In this document: positions 14,135 to 16,593 of the stretch, piece after piece
Numbering within the stretch: position 1 is the first letter of the stretch
Layout of the letters: every line of letters begins with the position of its first letter
Source: Pedobacter sp.
Lineage (GTDB): Bacteria > Bacteroidota > Bacteroidia > Sphingobacteriales > Sphingobacteriaceae
DNA: 16,593 nt
Reading direction: 5' to 3'
Assembly: GCA_028287885.1 (NCBI GenBank)
Contig: JAQBOT010000368.1
Span: forward strand, 1-16,593
Notes under the pieces: generated by a model
Told to the model about the DNA's origin: nothing
Databases searched by the model: none
Seen by the model: only the letters and a program-made list of their open reading frames with translations
Made by a program: the position numbers and the translations under genes

Positions 14135-15628
14135 ATGGTTAACCATACCTTGATCCAATACTTCCATTGGTATTACAACGAAGAAGAAAAGCTGTGGGTT
14201 AAAGCAGCAAAACATGCCGATAGCCTAGCTGACATGGGGGTAACAATGGTGTGGTTACCACCGGCTTATAAAGCCACCTCCGGTGAAGAATCGGTGGGGT
14301 ATGACTGCTATGATTTGTACGATCTTGGCGAATTTAATCAGAAGAATTGCATAGCAACAAAGTATGGGAGTAAGGAGCAGTACATTCATGCAATTAAGAC
14401 TTTACAGGACAAACAAATTACGGTAATGGCTGATGTGGTTATTAACCACAAAGCTGGTGGCGATCAACTTGAGAAGGTCCCAGTTAGAAAGGTAAATCCG
14501 GATAACCGTGAAGAGTTTATATCTGACGTGATGCTCATTGACGCCTGGACAAAATTCACCTTCCCAGAAAGAGCAGGCAAGTATTCACAGTTTATCTGGG
14601 ACCTGCACTGCTTTAGCGGAATAGACTGGGCCGAAGATTTAAAGGAAAGCGGAATATACTCAATTCAAAATGCCTATGGCGAGGCCTGGGAAGAAGTTCC
14701 ATCACGTGAGTTTGGTAATTACGATTACCTGATGTTTAATGATGTAGACTTCAGGAATGAGGCGGTTCAGGAGGAGATCAAGCGCTGGGGCGAATGGTAC
14801 TACAAGACCTGCGGGATGAAGGGTTTCCGGCTGGATGCCGTTAAACACATCTCGCCATGGTTCCTCAATATCTGGATCGACCATATGAACGCTACGTTCA
14901 AAGAGGATTTCTTTATTGTTGCTGAAAACTGGGTTACCACGGATGTTGCTGAACTAGAGGCGTACATTGAAGAAACTGGTGGCAGAATGCAATTGTTTGA
15001 CTCCATTCTGCATATGAACTTCTACAGGGCGGGAGAGGAAGGACAAAATTATGATCTAAGTAAGATCTTTGATGGTACGCTTACGCAATCGCGTCCCGAA
15101 TTGTCGATCACCTTCGTAGATAACCATGATTCGCAGCCTTTGCAGGCATTACAGTCCTATGTAGAATATTGGTTTAGACCACTTGCATATGCCTTGATCC
15201 TGCTTAGGGAACAAGGGATACCCTGCTTGTTTTATGCAGATTTGTATGGCTGTAAATACAGCGATGCTGACAACGATGGACTTGTGGTAGAAGTGGAGCT
15301 CATTGGCTTGCCTGAACTATCCATTATCAGCAAGATTCGAAAGTCTTTGTCATATGGCATTCAAACTGACTATCTCGACCATCCGAATTGTATTGGCTGG
15401 ACACGCTCTGGGACTGATGAACATCCTGATTCCGGCATCGCCGTGGTGATGAGTAACGGTGAACCGGGGCAGAAAGCAATGGAAATCGGTTTGAAACACG
15501 TGGGAAAAGAATTTGTAGACGCCCTCGGAAACCATCATGAAGTAGTCACTATAGATGAACATGGCTGGGGCAACTTTTTCTGTGCAGCGGGAAGCGTATC
15601 TATTTGGATTTTAAACCATATCCTATAA
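14135..15628 (+). CDS. Cytoplasmic alpha-amylase (GH13, subfamily 5-like)
   Basis: This 497-residue GH13 enzyme is similar in size and motifs to E. coli AmyA and the liquefying Bacillus amylases, and would hydrolyse alpha-1,4 bonds in starch, glycogen or maltodextrin. There is no signal peptide (MVNHTLIQYFHWYYNEEEK), so it acts in the cytoplasm. The four conserved regions are present: ADVVINHKAGGD (region I), GFRLDAVKHI with nucleophile D234 (region II), FIVAENW with acid/base E264 (region III), and FVDNHDSQP with the transition-state Asp at about D332 (region IV). A C-terminal beta domain follows after about residue 390. It is complete and looks active. The ATG at 14135 is the first in frame, and no Shine-Dalgarno is visible. 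It diverges from the thioesterase (77 bp) and its last 29 bp overlap the convergent T9SS plug gene. Confidence 0.94.
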   Translation: MVNHTLIQYFHWYYNEEEKLWVKAAKHADSLADMGVTMVWLPPAYKATSGEESVGYDCYDLYDLGEFNQKNCIATKYGSKEQYIHAIKTLQDKQITVMADVVINHKAGGDQLEKVPVRKVNPDNREEFISDVMLIDAWTKFTFPERAGKYSQFIWDLHCFSGIDWAEDLKESGIYSIQNAYGEAWEEVPSREFGNYDYLMFNDVDFRNEAVQEEIKRWGEWYYKTCGMKGFRLDAVKHISPWFLNIWIDHMNATFKEDFFIVAENWVTTDVAELEAYIEETGGRMQLFDSILHMNFYRAGEEGQNYDLSKIFDGTLTQSRPELSITFVDNHDSQPLQALQSYVEYWFRPLAYALILLREQGIPCLFYADLYGCKYSDADNDGLVVEVELIGLPELSIISKIRKSLSYGIQTDYLDHPNCIGWTRSGTDEHPDSGIAVVMSNGEPGQKAMEIGLKHVGKEFVDALGNHHEVVTIDEHGWGNFFCAAGSVSIWILNHIL

Positions 15629-16592
15629 GTTCTTGCCACCTGCCACCAGGCCTTGTATAATACACAAATACCTGGTATTGGTTTTCTGCCTCAAAGAAAG
15701 AACCTTCAAAGGCAGTCCCATCAATTTTTCCTGTGGAGGCATCCTTCCAGAAGTACTTATAGTCATATACCCCTTGTTTTAGCTTAAGGCTTCTTTGATA
15801 CCGGTGTTTGGAAGCATCATAGGTCATTTTACAGTCTCCGTTCAATGCATAGTTGTTGAAGCCGCCAACAATATATACCTCGCCCTTACCTGCAGTTTCT
15901 TCCGCATTAAGGGTGAATAAGACATTCGCATAGTCGCTATCAGTAATGTCATCTCGTCCATCCTGATTACGTATAAAGAACTTTCCGTTCTCATCGTTCT
16001 GATTTGCATACTTGCCGTTGGAAGGCTGATCAGGGAAGAGGAAAACCTGAATAGAGGTATCTCCGATAATTTCTTGCACTTGCTCGGTCTTATACCTTAT
16101 GCTTCGGGTGTCAAACTTTCTAAATTCATTGCCTCCACTGAAGTCGTTTTGCTGAGGGTCATTGTAAACCAGGCCACCTGGCTTTATTGCGCTCGGCTTT
16201 GAGTTTGAAACAGCTGTTGCCTGTATTCCGTTCTGCATAACAACAGCTTTGATGTCAGCAAATGGGTTTGCTATTGAAGTGGTATGAAAGATGGTAAAGT
16301 TTACCTTTTGATTTCTACTCCTTAATGCGACCTGACTGCTAGGCGCAACTTCGATGCCTACGTTCACCTGTGACTCAAGCACGTAGAATCGTTGTGAAAC
16401 CACTGGCTTGTTCAAATCGTTATCAAGATAAACTTTCAGCAAGTAGTTGCCGGAAATCTTTGGACTAACCTGCGCATTTGGAAGCTTCAGTTCATAGTGT
16501 GTAAACTTTTGCAGGGTATTGAATGAATATCTGTAATCGTTTATCCTGTCATGAGAGAAGCTGTTTATATAATCAATAGTCGACAATCCAGA
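15600..16592 (-). CDS. Type IX secretion system plug protein (DUF5103), C-terminal part
   Basis: The frame is open to the right edge (a codon reading Ser, then Gly, precedes the TTG at 16586), so the N-terminal start and any signal peptide lie beyond the window; about 330 residues are seen. The segments LPNAQVSPKISGNYLLKVYL, SRNQKVNFTIFHTT and GNEFRKFDTRSIRYKTEQVQ match DUF5103, annotated as the T9SS plug protein. This protein is thought to close the outer-membrane SprA channel when no substrate is passing. The last 95 or so residues (GEVYIVGGFNNYALNGDCKMTYDA, then QGVYDYKYF) read like an immunoglobulin/E-set, glycogen-binding-type beta sandwich. The presence of this gene supports a Bacteroidota host. 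It is convergent with, and overlaps, the alpha-amylase gene. Confidence 0.88.
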   Translation of the reverse strand, partial: SGLSTIDYINSFSHDRINDYRYSFNTLQKFTHYELKLPNAQVSPKISGNYLLKVYLDNDLNKPVVSQRFYVLESQVNVGIEVAPSSQVALRSRNQKVNFTIFHTTSIANPFADIKAVVMQNGIQATAVSNSKPSAIKPGGLVYNDPQQNDFSGGNEFRKFDTRSIRYKTEQVQEIIGDTSIQVFLFPDQPSNGKYANQNDENGKFFIRNQDGRDDITDSDYANVLFTLNAEETAGKGEVYIVGGFNNYALNGDCKMTYDASKHRYQRSLKLKQGVYDYKYFWKDASTGKIDGTAFEGSFFEAENQYQVFVYYTRPGGRWQELIGYGLKSK

Positions 16593-16593
16593 A

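Noticed and set aside
14135..16592. Polysaccharide utilisation locus around the amylase
   Set aside because: No SusC/SusD pair, and the amylase has no signal peptide; the neighbouring genes are unrelated.

Overview
The window most likely comes from a Bacteroidota chromosome, probably a Pedobacter-like member of the Sphingobacteriaceae. Four things point there: a type IX secretion system plug protein, promoter-like TAnnTTTG boxes just upstream of many starts, an absence of convincing Shine-Dalgarno sequences, and a gene set typical of the group (GH172/DUF2961 glycosidase, DUF5117/DUF4953-type zinc metalloprotease, M13 peptidase, stand-alone MnmD). It looks like ordinary chromosomal backbone. 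I saw no mobile element, CRISPR array, rRNA or tRNA.

Layout. The left edge carries the C-terminal half of a GH172 glycosidase (+), which meets tail-to-tail the tRNA methyltransferase mnmD (-). A short divergent region leads to a MmcQ/YjbR-family gene (+), and a bidirectional terminator separates that from a large exported M13 zinc peptidase (-). A gene-poor stretch of about 400 bp precedes valS (+). valS converges on a small stand-alone HsdR-N nuclease-fold gene (-), which is divergent from holA (+) across only 54 bp. Next come an exported metzincin-like zinc protease (+) with a strong terminator, an EVE-domain protein (+), and an unrecognised exported protein (+). The last overlaps tail-to-tail with a CPA-type antiporter (-), the second gene of a probable pair led by a hotdog acyl-CoA thioesterase (-). 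Divergent from the thioesterase is a cytoplasmic GH13 alpha-amylase (+), whose 3' end overlaps a T9SS plug protein (-) that runs off the right edge.

The genes do not form one pathway. Housekeeping functions (ValRS, DNA polymerase III delta, tRNA wobble modification) are interleaved with carbohydrate enzymes and envelope proteins. The two features that stand out are architectural. First, several -7-like boxes lie 3-8 nt before the best start codon, implying leaderless or near-leaderless transcripts. Second, three of the five convergent junctions have overlapping coding ends. Several longest open frames begin at a TTG or at an upstream codon that is probably not the real start; the corrected starts are given in the entries.
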